A DNA stretch of 64,000 nt from NCBI GenBank assembly GCA_032629725.1, contig JAFEVB010000023.1:186001-250000 (forward strand). The letters are read 5' to 3'. Origin of the DNA: Gremmenia infestans (lineage: Eukaryota > Ascomycota > Leotiomycetes > Helotiales > Hamatocanthoscyphaceae). Of the stretch, positions 22,648-34,116 are shown piece by piece (within the stretch, counting starts at the first letter, position 1; the number at the start of each line of letters is the position of its first letter). Under the pieces are notes generated by a model. It was given only the letters and a program-made list of their open reading frames with translations. It searched no databases and was not told the DNA's origin. The position numbers and the translations under genes were made by a program.

Positions 22648-23352
22648 GGTAAACACTCGTTGGTTTCTGAAATTGGTCGCGAATGGTCGCCAGGTTGTGG
22701 AGCGAAATATAGCTGGGTCCAAGAAAGGAGTGAATGAGCCAGTGCAAGGGACACGTGATTCCTGGCCTGCTTGGCCTGCTCCAGACAACAATGCCTTTAT
22801 ACTCGATTATACTGTCTCACATAGCTGTGGAAGGCTCCATAGAGACGGCGGCGTGGAGTCGCAGAGCGGCGCGGTTCAACTCTGGAAGCGCGGATTGCAC
22901 TTCTAAGTTTTGCGTTGAACTTCTGTAACTATCATAGGAACAACGGTGACGGGTGGATCCAACTCTAGCGGATATAATGATAATGTTCGAACTGTCAATA
23001 GTTCCAGACTGTTGTACTCTTACCTCAGGTTTCTCCCGTTGTCAGGTAACGGCGTGTCGGATATGAATTTATCCCCCCTCGCCGGTGGCTTACTAAGCAA
23101 ACTGGAGTTTTCTGGCCATCTACCGCGACTCCTAACCGTGACAAAACTACAACCCGCACTAATCAGCTCACGCGAAAGTCTGCTGTACAGACTCCTTCAA
23201 CAACGACTCGATAATAAGATTCAATGCTGGAAATGGTCTCGAAGTTTGGCATTTGTTCATGGTGAGGTGGCGGCCATCGAAAAACATTATCATCAGCTCG
23301 AACGAAGCCTATTGATGTAATATCACGTTTTGGAGCAATGCAATGAGTTGAA
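22648..23352. promoter_or_regulatory. Divergent promoter, C6 regulator and qutR
   Basis: 705 bp between divergent starts. A 124-codon ORF at 22946-23320 has no family likeness or protein-like composition and is not called. No repressor or activator palindrome was identified. Confidence 0.45.
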
Positions 23353-25847
23353 ATGGCCGTTGCAACTCAGCTTGATCCTCCATCGCTAGAAATAGATTTG
23401 AAGCTAGATTCAGCACCGCAAACCCCAATCTCGAGACAGTTTCCACGGGATGCTTCCATTGTGCTCATCGGCTCCCGAGGTGTGGGGAAACGAACCCTCG
23501 GCTTCATTGGAGCGACACATCTTGGCCGTCGTTTGATCACAGAGGATCACTATTTCCAAGAAATCACTGGCATTTCAAGAGGTGATTTTCTCCGGACTTA
23601 CGGGAATCGAGAATTTTATAAACGAAATGTGGAGGTATTGAAGCGGATGCTTGATCAACATCGATCAGGATGCATGATCGAATGTGGCATGGGAAGTCTC
23701 TCGCATCAAGCTCAGAAGGCACTCCGAGAGTATTCGAAAACAAACCCCGTTGTCTATGTCACCAGAGGTAGCGAGAGGATCAGATCCCTACTGAGACTTG
23801 GGGATGAGGAAGCAGCCCGTCTAGCGGCTGTCGACCTCTCTCATCGGACCTGTTCGAATTTGGAGTATTACAATCTCTATGATCCTAGCTGTGAGGGAAT
23901 AGATACACCACCAGAAAGTGGGCTTGGAAATCAATCCTCAAGGCTTAAGTATGCCAAAGAAGACTTCTCAAACTTCCTTGACTTCTTGACTGGTCAAGGG
24001 CTAGTACGAAATAGCCTCGAGAGTCCATTTTCAATCGCGGCGCTTCCACCAGAGGCAAGATCTTACACCTATGCGTTGTCACTGCGGTTATCGACGGTTC
24101 CTGACCTGGATCTAGTGGAACTGGAAGCTGGGGCCGATGCTGTTCAATTGAAAGTCGACACCTGGTCGCCTGACCTGAAGAAAATGTTGGCAAAGCAAGT
24201 TGCGACAATAAGAAGGAAGCTTGGTGTTCCAATTATATTCCAAGTGGAGGAGTATGTCTTTGGTAATTCGCCATTATCGTTGCCAGAGAAGGAGCATGCT
24301 TACTTCCAACTCCTCGAAACCGGCATGCGCCTTGGTGTTGAGTACATCGTTGTTGATCTAGAGTATTCATGCAATAATATCTCTCAACTTGTCAATACCT
24401 CAGGGCGAACAAAAGTCATCGGTCATCATTTGCTTCGAGACGAAACGTCTTCCGGCTGGGACGACGAATCCCCTATGATCCAGTACCGGCGAGCGAAATC
24501 ACTGGGCTGTGACATGGTCCGTTTCGTTCGAGCAACCTCCAAAAAAAGTGACAATGACACCGTTCGAGGATTTTTAGCCAAGATTGAGTCGATACCGGAC
24601 CACTTGCCTGTCATTGCATACAATCTTGGAGATTACGGTATGCCTTCTCTGGTTTCCAATCGAATTTTCACGCCAGTCACCCATCCGATTATGCAAGCCA
24701 CAGTAAGTGTGAGCCAGATTCGAAGGTTCCTCCCAACAGCATCTGAGGCAATGCAAAGTCTCTACCAGAGTCAAATACTCGCCCCTCTCCACTTTTACCA
24801 TCTGGGAGCCAGCGTTTTCTACAGTCTATCACCCGCTATGCACACTGCTGCGTACCAGGTGTGCGGAATGAGTAATGATTTCCAATCTTTGAAAGTCTCA
24901 TCTCTCGGCGATATACATCGGCTCTGTCAAGATTCAAACTTTGGAGGCGCAGCCATAACTCAGCCATTCAAGGTCCAGATCTTAAGCCGCATAGCAACGA
25001 AAAGCTACCACGCCAAAGCCATTGGAGCTGCAAACACTCTGCTACCCTTGCGTATGCTTTCAAACAACAATTCTCTAGATGGAAGCCTCCAGTCACTTCT
25101 GCGGCAAGCGAACGAGCGAGGCAAGTCAGGTCCCATAATCGCATACTACGGCGACAACACGGATTTCTTGGGGATCTTGACTTGTCTGAGGCGAAACATC
25201 TCGCCGCGAAACGTCGTGCAACCGTCAAAGACAACCGGGCTGGTCGTTGGAGCAGGAGGAATGGCACGAGCAGCAGTCTACGCCATGATACAGTTGGGCT
25301 GCAGAAAGATCTTCATGTACAACCGGACCGTAGAACATGCTCAAGAGGTTGCACGGCACTTCAATTCCTGGGCTGCAGGTCTCAGCAGCGACGGCGAGAT
25401 AGTCAAGGTGCTGAAATCAACGTCGGAGGAATGGCCTGCTGGTTTCACGCAACCGACAATTATCGTATCGTGTGTACCTGCGAACAGCGTAGCGGGTGAG
25501 CCTGCTGCAAACTTTGTTATGCCGATGCAGTGGCTTGCTAGTCCCACCGGTGGTGTTGTTGTAGAAGTAAGCAAACAAACCCCTAGACACCACACCCTGT
25601 CCAAGTCCATCTCCGCTGATCATTCTACTCTATTCCTTAGCTAGCATATATGCCCCTCGACACTCCGCTACTGAAACAAATCCGGCGTTTCCGCGAAGAA
25701 GCAAAGCAAGCTTGGATAATCGTCGATGGCTTGGAAGTTCTGCCCGAGCAAGCAATTGCCCAGTTCGAGCTCATGACGGGGAGGAAAGCGCCGAAGCGGA
25801 GAATGAGACTTGAAGTGCTGCGGAATTATCATCGGTATGAAAATTGA
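23353..25847 (+). CDS. qutR: Quinate pathway repressor (AROM C-terminal homologue)
   Basis: Two exons (23353-25566 and 25641-25847) encode 806 residues; the 74-bp intron breaks the family segment GGVVVE/LAYMPLDTP in phase. Domains in order resemble the last three of the AROM protein: a shikimate-kinase-like P-loop domain (GSRGVGKRT, residues 40-48), a dehydroquinase-like domain and a shikimate-dehydrogenase-like domain (SLSPAMHTAAYQV, then GLVVGAGGMARAAVYAM). This is the architecture of Aspergillus QutR and Neurospora QA-1S, which hold the quinate activator inactive until inducer is present. It stands at the edge of the quinate block. The activator partner is not in the window. Confidence 0.9.
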
Positions 25848-27796
25848 CGTTCATTGGCGAAATGTGCATATACTATGATATGACATTTTAGCCCATTTAC
25901 ATGGTGCCCGGCAGGTAGGGTGGGACATTCATTAAAAGTCTACGACGATGCGGCCGTCTGAGTGTAGGTATATACACCCTCATACCGCTTATCACAGTGA
26001 ATCCTCCCCTGGGGCAAAGAGGTAGGGGCGCGCTGGAGAGTAGATTGGTTCTCCCAGAATTGGGGTACGGAGGAGGTGAGGTTACTGCACGAGCAAACCG
26101 GCGAGCTTGCACTTGTGTCCAATTGGCATCACGTTGACCTTGATAACGGAAAATGAAGGAAGGAAGTCCCCTGAAATGATGAATGGAATGGGTAGATCTT
26201 CTCCTGCCTACGTGTAAGAGGTAGAGGGAAAGTATTACGCCCGTCAAGACCACCGAACAAATAATAGATGTAATTTTCGATACGTCAACCTACCATTATA
26301 GGCTCATAGCTGCAAGTCAGCTTTTGCCTGCCTGCCTGACTGGGAAGAGATTTGAAGTTCAGAAGTTGTTTCTTGATGCTTTGAACTCAGAGAAATTTAA
26401 AACTTTAAGATATGGCCGAATGAGGAAGTATAATAAGAGTTTTGTTGCATGTCGCAAACACAAGGTTTTTTTTGGACAGCGTCCAACTGTTTTGTTTTTT
26501 TTGGACAGTGTCCAATTTGTCTGGCACGTGACTGAACTAACACTGCAGAGTGATACTGCGGTTCCTGGCCACCCAATATTTTTGTTATACATCGCAGAGC
26601 AGAGCGCTCGGAAAAGTAAGGTATGTTATATTTCGATATACTCAGCTTGCAGTACAGTAGGTAGGTACTGTATAGACTGATGTCAAGAAAAAGATTGATT
26701 CCCGTTAGGATAAGAGATTGTTCGACATCACGTGACATCTACCGGGTGATCCTTGCTCGTGCTTGCCGGCAGGGGCGGGCGCAGGGCAGGGAGAGGTGCA
26801 GGGACCAACATCGGCGCTTGTTGGCTTCAAAGTTCAAATCAGGGAAAAGCAAGTAAATTGCCCATGTCACCGCTTCAATTTTCAGCTCATCTCTCATCCC
26901 AGGAGCAGAAAGGGCTACAGGATCATGGGTCACCGCCCCAGACCTGAATCCTTCCCTTGGGGTATATGGACCGTGAGTATTGTTTCATCCCAGGGTTCTC
27001 ACCTCTCAGCTATTTATCTGCCTTTCACATCACACGAAATATTATATCTTCAAATTGTAAGCTGTTAGGTAGGTACCTTTTGATGTTCCCCCAGATTATG
27101 GAGTACAGCACGCACGCCCACGCCTCGGCCAAAGCTACAGTAGTCGGTTGCCAAGCGCACGGACGTTCATTCCAAGCCAAGCCAAGCCAAAGAAGGAAAG
27201 GATGCAGGGTAATGACGTAGAGTGAAAAGTGACCAACACAACACAACAAAGTTCAAAGTCTTCTCTTTTCATCAGCCCATCAACCCATCATCGTTCTTTT
27301 CAATCCGGTTTGTCCGTGATACTGCACACGTGACGACGGCCAGCTCATCCACCAGCCTGCTCAGCAGCTCTAGGATTGATTAAGTTGCACACCTTGGACG
27401 CGAATTAGTCTACGAAGCATTGGCGCCATCCACACACACGAATGTGGAGAAAGGATCTAGACTGCACCTCGTCATCGTTGCCATCACTGATTCTTGTCGG
27501 TGTGGCTAGAGCTACTACTTGGTAGACGGCAGATAATTTGCTTTATTAGTACCCCAGCCTCCCACATTCCGATACTTCTCTTCCATTATATATGCACCAA
27601 ACACGAAGACAATAGCCAATCCTTGTCAGCATTGTCCCTCGCCAGTGAAATCGCCAGGTATGTTTTCATTCTTACTATACTGACTATACTGTATTCAGTT
27701 GTTTGGAATGCTAACAGAGCGTCATTGAAACAGCCATCACTTCCTACCTCACTCAACCTTCGATAATATAATATAATATAATATCATCACCTCGCT
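25848..27796. other. Intergenic, about 1.9 kb
   Basis: No gene with coding character was seen. It holds a pair of near-identical palindromic units at 26465-26517 and the presumed promoter and leader of the SUR7-family gene. Confidence 0.45.
26465..26517. repeat. Two direct copies of a TTGGACA-N-TGTCCAA palindrome
   Basis: A 24-bp unit (G, a run of T, then GGACAGYGTCCAA) occurs twice with a 29-bp period. The second core, at 26501-26515, is a perfect 15-bp palindrome; the first, at 26472-26486, has one mismatch. It could be an operator pair or remnants of transposon ends. Confidence 0.8.
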
Positions 27797-28835
27797 ATGG
27801 CTGCAACACGTAAGTACTTTCTATTGCATCGCTCCTGGTGCAATTGGCAAGCAATGGCAGACTGGAACTGGAACTGACACTGGCTCAACAGGCGGCGCGA
27901 CGGGAATTGTCTCCCTAATCCTCATCGCTGCATCCCTCCTCTTCCTCTTCTTCATAGTCCTCAGCGGCGTAACCAGCAAGACACCATTCAACAAGACATA
28001 CTTCTTACAGGCCGACACTTCCGGTATTGCTGGTGCACGACCGATCTCCCGATGGACTTTCTTCTATGTCTGTGGAGATAATAACCAGGACTGTGGAAAG
28101 CCTGTGCCGGCTCTCCCATTTGGATACGCCTGGGTTGGGGGTGGCTCTGGAGCTCCATCTAAACTTCTAGGGTACGCATCACCATCATATGAACGGATTG
28201 CATGCTTAGCAACGCATACTGACGATAAATAGATCTCATGGCAAACATACCACCAGCACTCACTACTACTACCTGTGGCGCTTTGGCTGGGTCTTCTACC
28301 TGATTGCTTTCCTTGCTGATGTTTTCTCCTTCTTCACTGCCATGGCTGCTCCCTTCAGCCGTCTCGCCGCCGGCCTCTCTGGTTTCCTCATTATCAACGC
28401 CCTCTTCTGGATGACGCTCGCTGCTTCATTGATGACGTAAGTATCCATGTCCATATATGTCTCTCCTTTCGGCATACCTAGGTACTGATTACATACAGCG
28501 CCGAATTTGTCCAAGCCCGCAATGCCTTCAGAGCCCAGGGCATGAGCGCAAAAATCGGCACATACGCTTTTGCCTGGACCTGGGCTGCCTGGGCCGCCAT
28601 GTTCATCGCGGCCATCTTGCTCTTCGTAGGCTGCGCATCAGGCGGCCGTAACCGCAAGACATCAAGAGATTCTGCAGTTGTCAAAGACAGGCCTACCAAT
28701 GGCCACACCAATGGCAACACCGGTGGCACCCCTGCTAGGAACCTTGGCTTCTTCCGTCGTCAACGCCGCGCTGATCCTCACTCATTCATTGACACCGAGA
28801 GCCAGCGTCGCGTCGTCAAGGATGAATACAACTAG
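27797..28835 (+). CDS. SUR7-family plasma-membrane protein
   Basis: Four exons (27797-27809, 27892-28171, 28233-28436, 28499-28835) give 277 residues, with matching phases throughout. Exon 1 encodes only four codons and one base. Hydrophobic segments fit four membrane spans: an N-terminal helix (GIVSLILIAASLLFLFF), a large extracellular loop, three further helices, and a cytosolic polar tail (TNGHTNGNTGG, then FFRRQRRADPHSFI). The loop carries two cysteines (VCGDNNQDCG). SUR7 proteins mark eisosome/MCC membrane domains and affect cell-wall organisation and endocytosis. Confidence 0.83.
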
Positions 28836-29901
28836 AGTATTCAATTGATGCTGCGGATGAGCAGTAACAGATAGGGCATGAGGTAGGGGATGCCATTAAG
28901 GGGAAGCTGAAGCATTAATGAATACCCACGGCCATCCAACTACACACGGCCGCTCTATCAAGGAATTAGCACACGAGATGGATGAGGATTTGAAGGAAAC
29001 GTTATACCATTTTTGGTGAAAGGTGTGTATTATATTGGATATAACGGCGTTTTAAAGGGCGGTGATGGCCGTTGACCCCAACACTCGCTCTCAGCTTTCA
29101 GAATACTTAATGTCTACAATACTCAATAATATCAAGTTTGTATATACATATCCGCAGAAATAAGATGTTACCTCGTGAATCCATTCATCCTCACCCTACA
29201 GTATCCCACCCACTTCAACGCATACAGCACCCACACCCTCGAAAATAAACAGGATCCTCTGATCGTCATTCAGTGAACTAGGTAGACACAATGCCGTAAC
29301 TCCACGCCATGTCATAACACACAATGCGTCCTATATCAGAAACCCATTCACTACCTAGTCCACTTGTCGAACTACTCTGATGCTTCCTTTCTAACCTACT
29401 CCATATCCTCATTCCAGCCGCTATTTATCTATCTATCTAGCTACTTAGCTAGCAGAAAGCAGGAGTAGAGATCGAGGATATATGTACATGGAGTTGTAAA
29501 GATAGACAGAGTGAATTGTGTGATTGATGAGCAGCGAGGTATTCAGGGAAGGGACGGGAGGGAATTAAGGGATATGGAGTGGATGGTTAATTGGATGATT
29601 GATGGCTGGTGTTAGGAAATAGGTAGGTAGGTAGGTGATGCGAGAGCACGAGCACGAGCACGAGGTGGTTTTAGAAGGGAGAAAGAAAGACTACGTGTAG
29701 ATATGGTATGGATGGAGAGAGAAGAGGTGTGAGATTGTACTGAGGTTGATTTGGACGGTTTAGCATAGCCTGCTTCGCGCACGTAAAATCATTTGGTTCT
29801 TCTTCAGCCGAGATATTGGAATCCACGAGATAAGACAAGTAAGTAGCTATACCCTCCCTTAACCTCAACCCAAACCCCCTTAAAAGAATAGCTAGCCAGA
29901 C
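28836..29901. other. Intergenic, convergent 3' ends
   Basis: About 1.1 kb between convergent genes. Simple repeats occur (GAGCAC units near 29644-29662, GGTAG near 29622-29636), but no gene was seen. Confidence 0.45.
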
Positions 29902-30886
29902 TCAGCTCCCCGCAACGCCATTAACCAATCCCTCTACACCTACATGGTTCCCCTCCCCTCCTCCACCCCCAATCAACGTCCAATCCCGAACGGCACCCTT
30001 CCAATCCGAGACCCTCCCATCTGTAATCCTAACGGCCACGACCCTCACGCCCTCGCCCTCAATAAAGCTCTCCCGTCCCCCATCACACCCCTCTACATCC
30101 CTATCCCTATCCCTCTCCCTCTCCCTCTCCTCCCACCTCCCCTCCCCATCCCCAAACGTATTATTCTCCAAATGCCGCTGTCTATAAAACCCCTCCTCCT
30201 CCGTCCCCTCCTCCACCAACCGCGCCTCCCCATAAATCGTCACACTAATACTACTCAACTCACTCGTATTCAACCCCGCGAGCAGCGCCGCCAACGAACT
30301 CGCGCCCCTCTCCCCCCTCCCCACCCCCGCACCGCGATCCGGACTCCCACTTCCGTTCCCGCTCCGCGATGTCGTCGGCGGCCGGTGACTAACCCAATCA
30401 TGCACCAGCAGCGACACGTGCGGATTGCGCACGAGATTCGTACTCTTTTTGGACGCCGGGTTCGTCGTCATGATTATGGTGGGCGAGGACGTGTAGGGCG
30501 AGCTGCCCGCGGGCAGGTACGTGTAGTTCATGAGGGAGACGTGGGGGTGCAGGGCGGTGCATGTTGCGAGGTGGAGCTGTGAGGTGAGGGGTGTGTTAGC
30601 TGCGTATAGATATATATATATGTATTGGTATGTGTATGTGTATGTGTATAGTGTATGTGTGTATGAAGATGATTGGGACGGGATGGGATGAGATGGGATG
30701 AGATGAGATGAACAGCAAGAGGTAATTGCAGCATGAACGTACAAACCGTGCATTCCCTAAACACTGCGCTACTTCCTCTGGCAGGCTGCCCGTGCTTTGC
30801 AGATGTGTGCTTCCAGCAGAAGCTTCGTAGATAAGAGGAGGCTCCCCTCCTCCTCCACCTCCTCCTGCTGCTGGTGCTGATGCCAT
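29902..30886 (-). CDS. FMN-binding split-barrel (PPOX-like) protein
   Basis: Exon 1 (30886-30743) and exon 2 (30576-29902) join across an unusually long 166-bp intron with a GTACGT donor, giving 272 residues. After an Ala/Gly-rich start comes LPEEVAQCLGNARF, then LHLATCTALHPHVSLMNYTY, which match fungal pyridoxamine-phosphate-oxidase-like proteins. Strands such as TIIMTTNPASKKSTNLVRNP and VSLLVHDW follow, and VTIYGEARLVEEG near the second half. Function in vivo is not established for this subgroup; flavin or haem binding is typical. The second half has a microsatellite-derived Arg/Glu/Asp run (about 30095-30133) and a Gly-rich end, expansions that look recent. Confidence 0.8.
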
Positions 30887-32444
30887 GATTGCGAATGCTT
30901 CTTGTGAAAATGCGAGATTTCTTTTTAGTAAATCCTTTCCTTCCTTTCCTTCCTTTCCTTCCTTTCCTCAACGCTTCATTCGTGGTGCATTGTATTGTAT
31001 TGTATTGTTGAAAATGTGCTGTCTGTGTTGTGTTGTGTTGCGTGGCGGGGTTGGAATTTCATGACGCTGACACCCCTTCTGGATTACATATCATCCCACT
31101 TAGTCACGTGCTGCATGCAGATTCTATCTATAAAGCCCCAGCATCTTTGTTCGTACGGCGATGGGAATGTGCCAGCTTATACTACCGAGTACGGTAATCT
31201 TCTATACATGATGGATATATAATTGTTCTAGAGCTGATGCATGTAGTCTAGGTCTAGCTTATGATTTACGTCTAAACTTGGACATCGTTTATAGCTTGAC
31301 AGGAAACTCAACTACTAAAGCAAGATGGTACTTTCCTGACCTCTTGACGTAGTACATATCACATCCTATATGCAGTCACACATCTATAGCAGGGTCCATT
31401 CTCTAGGCGTTCCGTGAAAGACCCAGACTTGCTACATTACTCACTTCAACTTAGTACAAGCTGTATTTTCTAAACGGTCACGGCGCAAACAATTGAGTTG
31501 TGGGTTGCCATGTCGAATTTCACTAAGACTAAGTGCAGCATGTGTAGCGCGCAAGACACCGCAGTCACTACACTCCATTACCAGCTACCATCAATGAGAC
31601 GTGCGCGTGGATCCCCCTATCACCTATGCCATTTCAATAGCCACCACAATCCACCACCACGCAACGCGAAGGAAAAATGCCACGCAAAAGAAATACGTAA
31701 ACTGAACCTCCCCAGAAGCTGTAATTCCATATTCTCCTCAGAAGATTGAATGTCCGTCTTGCTACAAAGCAAGAAGCATGCCTATGGCGCAGCTACTTCA
31801 TGTTTTGATGCAACCAAGCTAGTCCATTCTTCAAAACGCTCTCCTTGCCCGCGGCCCTGGACATGATCTTCTCCCCAGACCGAAAAATCAAGCAAAAGGA
31901 AAACAATGAAAACAAAGAAATCGAGCACGACAAAACATATATCTCTTGAAACAGAGGGTCTGCTCTGGATGCTAATATAACGATGAACGATAGGACGGAC
32001 ATCGAAGTGCAAGCGAGCTTGAGTGACCTTGATTCCAATTGCTTCGTGACCAAATGTAACCAGCGATGTCGAGGGGGTTATCAATTGATAACGTATGCTC
32101 GAATAGTATGCTGCGAGTGTTGCACTATAGCTCCGAATCTGGATGTATTGACATCGGCATGCCGTTCGATGACACCGACCATGCTGACAATGCTCATCGG
32201 ATGTGAGTAGTCATGCCAAGGTTGAAGCGGCTCGAGCCATATTGAAGATCCATAAATCGAAGAGTCGTAAGGAAAGAAGCAATCGTAAGGAGATGAGTCG
32301 TGTGATAATATGATCAAGCCAGTACCGAGTATTCGTCCACAAGACGTTCAGGTATGGTCAGCGAATGGGTGTAGATAAAGCAAGGCGAAACTGCCGCGAA
32401 TCGAAAGTCGAAAATCGATCAAGGAGAGTCGCCATTAAAATCAA
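30887..32444. other. Intergenic, about 1.6 kb
   Basis: It contains a TTTCCTTCC microsatellite at about 30934-30969 just upstream of the PPOX-like gene. Short ORFs at 31498-32317 show no family likeness. No gene is called. Confidence 0.4.
30934..30969. repeat. TTTCCTTCC microsatellite
   Basis: About four tandem nonamers in the presumed promoter or leader of the PPOX-like gene. Confidence 0.8.
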
Positions 32445-34116
32445 TCAATACCATTGCTGTCCACTCTGATCCTCCCGCTTCGGTCGATAAGAGCCAGATG
32501 TATATCCGTTGCCAGTTACTGCACCTTTTGAGGCAGAGCGCAGCCTATTTTCGGAGACTATAGCGTCAGCCATCCAGTCAGCATACGGTTCTCCTCGCGG
32601 CCAGCGTCATCGAAGCACACTAAACGCGAAGAGGAAATTTCCTTACAAGGAAGCGGAACTAGCAAGACACTCACATCCTATCACTTCCTCCTACGGCTCT
32701 GTTTGTATCGGGAGTGTCGACACCGGCACCACTGGCACCACGCTCAATGACCTTGCGGCGGGATCCGGAGATAGCACCAGGCTTGGAAGCACTGGAGGCA
32801 TGCTGAGGAGTTGGTCCACCGGCGGTGGCAGCGTTGGTACGAGTGCGTGGCTTGTCATCCTCATCCTGGTTTGGCTGTTGACCGGCAGCCTGGGCGATGG
32901 CTTGGGCATTCTTCTGGTACTTGTAGACGGTCCAGTCGAAGACATAGTCGTACTGGAAACCCTCGCGAACGAAGAGATCGCGGAAGATCTTTCGGAGGTA
33001 GGAGTAATCGGGCTTGTCATCAAAGCGAAGCGAACGAGTGTAGTTCAAGTAGATGGCAAACTCGTTGGGGAAGCCGCGGCAAAGGACTTCAGTAGGGGTA
33101 GTCATCTTCTTCTCCATGATGCGGTCATACTTCTGCTTCTTGGTAGCAGCCTTGAGGCCTTGCCATGGAAGAGAGCCACGGCAGAAGTAGAGCATAACAT
33201 ATCCGAGGGACTCCATATCATCACGACGGGATTGCTCTGATAATATGTTAGCATTGCTGTCAATTGGGGTTAGGCTAGCACGTACCGACGCCCAAATGGG
33301 TGTTGATGGAGGCGTAACGAGCGGTACCGGTCAAGTTCTTGTTCTCCCTATAAGGAATATGGAAGTGAGTCTTGGGGTCACGGTACTTCTTGGCGAGACC
33401 GAAGTCGATAACGTTGACTTGGTTGCCACGCTTGCCAATGCCCATGAGGAAGTTGTCCGGCTTGATATCACGATGAATGAAGGACTTAGCATGGATATAC
33501 TCGATACGAGAGATAAGTTGGTCCGCAAGAAGAAGGACGGTCTTCAAAGAGAACTTTCGATTGCAGAAGTTGAAAAGGTCTTCCAAGGAGGGTCCTAGAA
33601 GATCGAGAACCATGGCATTGTAGTCGCACTCGGTACCGAACCAGCGGACGAAAGGGATACCAACACCTCCAGCAAGGGACTTGTAGACACGGGCTTCATA
33701 TTCGAGTTGTGGATGCTTGGCCTTGACGCTCTCAAGCTTGATAGCAATCTCCTCTCCGGAAATAATGTTGGTTCCCAGGTAGATGTCACCGAATGACCCA
33801 CTACCGATCTTACGACCGATGCGGTACTTGTTTCCAACGCGAAGGTCCTAGAAGAGAGGTCAGTATGCTGCAAACAATATGATTTATGTTCAAGTATATG
33901 GTGTGAAGATATAGTATATGGGAAGGAGGTATGCCGGCACAAGGCTGTGACTGAGCTCAAAAGTGTCAACTCGGCGTCCTCTTGAATTCTAGCCCGAGCA
34001 GCACCAGCACACGTGCAAAATCACAAGAATGTGCTCGTAGAAGGCTGAAGAAAGGGAGTATAAACCAGAGGGTTGGATTTCGATTTAGAAGCGGGTGGAT
34101 TCACCATAGTAGTCAT
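32445..34116 (-). CDS. HRR25: Casein kinase I (HRR25 type)
   Basis: Four exons (34116-34105, 33847-33286, 33236-32675, 32544-32445) encode 411 residues with consistent phases. Exon 1 is only 12 bp (MTTM) before a 257-bp intron. All kinase landmarks are present: glycine loop IGSGSFGDIYLG, lysine in EIAIKLE, catalytic HRDIKPDNFLMG, the Asp-Phe-Gly in VIDFGLAKKYRDP, and the CK1-specific SIN motif in YASINTHLG. The C-terminal tail is Thr/Pro/Gly-rich and its last exon encodes GNGYTSGSYRPKR and ends QQWY. CK1 of this type acts in DNA repair, vesicle traffic, ribosome maturation and circadian control. A stop found just after exon 3 is intronic. Confidence 0.93.

Noticed and set aside
22946..23320. 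124-codon plus-strand ORF in the qutR promoter
   Set aside because: Composition is not protein-like, there is no family likeness, and it fills the promoter between two well-supported divergent genes.
29944..30582. 212-codon plus-strand proline-rich ORF
   Set aside because: It is the antisense of the GC-rich, repeat-laden PPOX-like exon; the minus strand carries the recognisable domain.
32671..32674. Stop just after casein kinase exon 3 as the protein end
   Set aside because: A GTGAGT donor and an in-phase last exon give the usual CK1 tail, so this stop is intronic.
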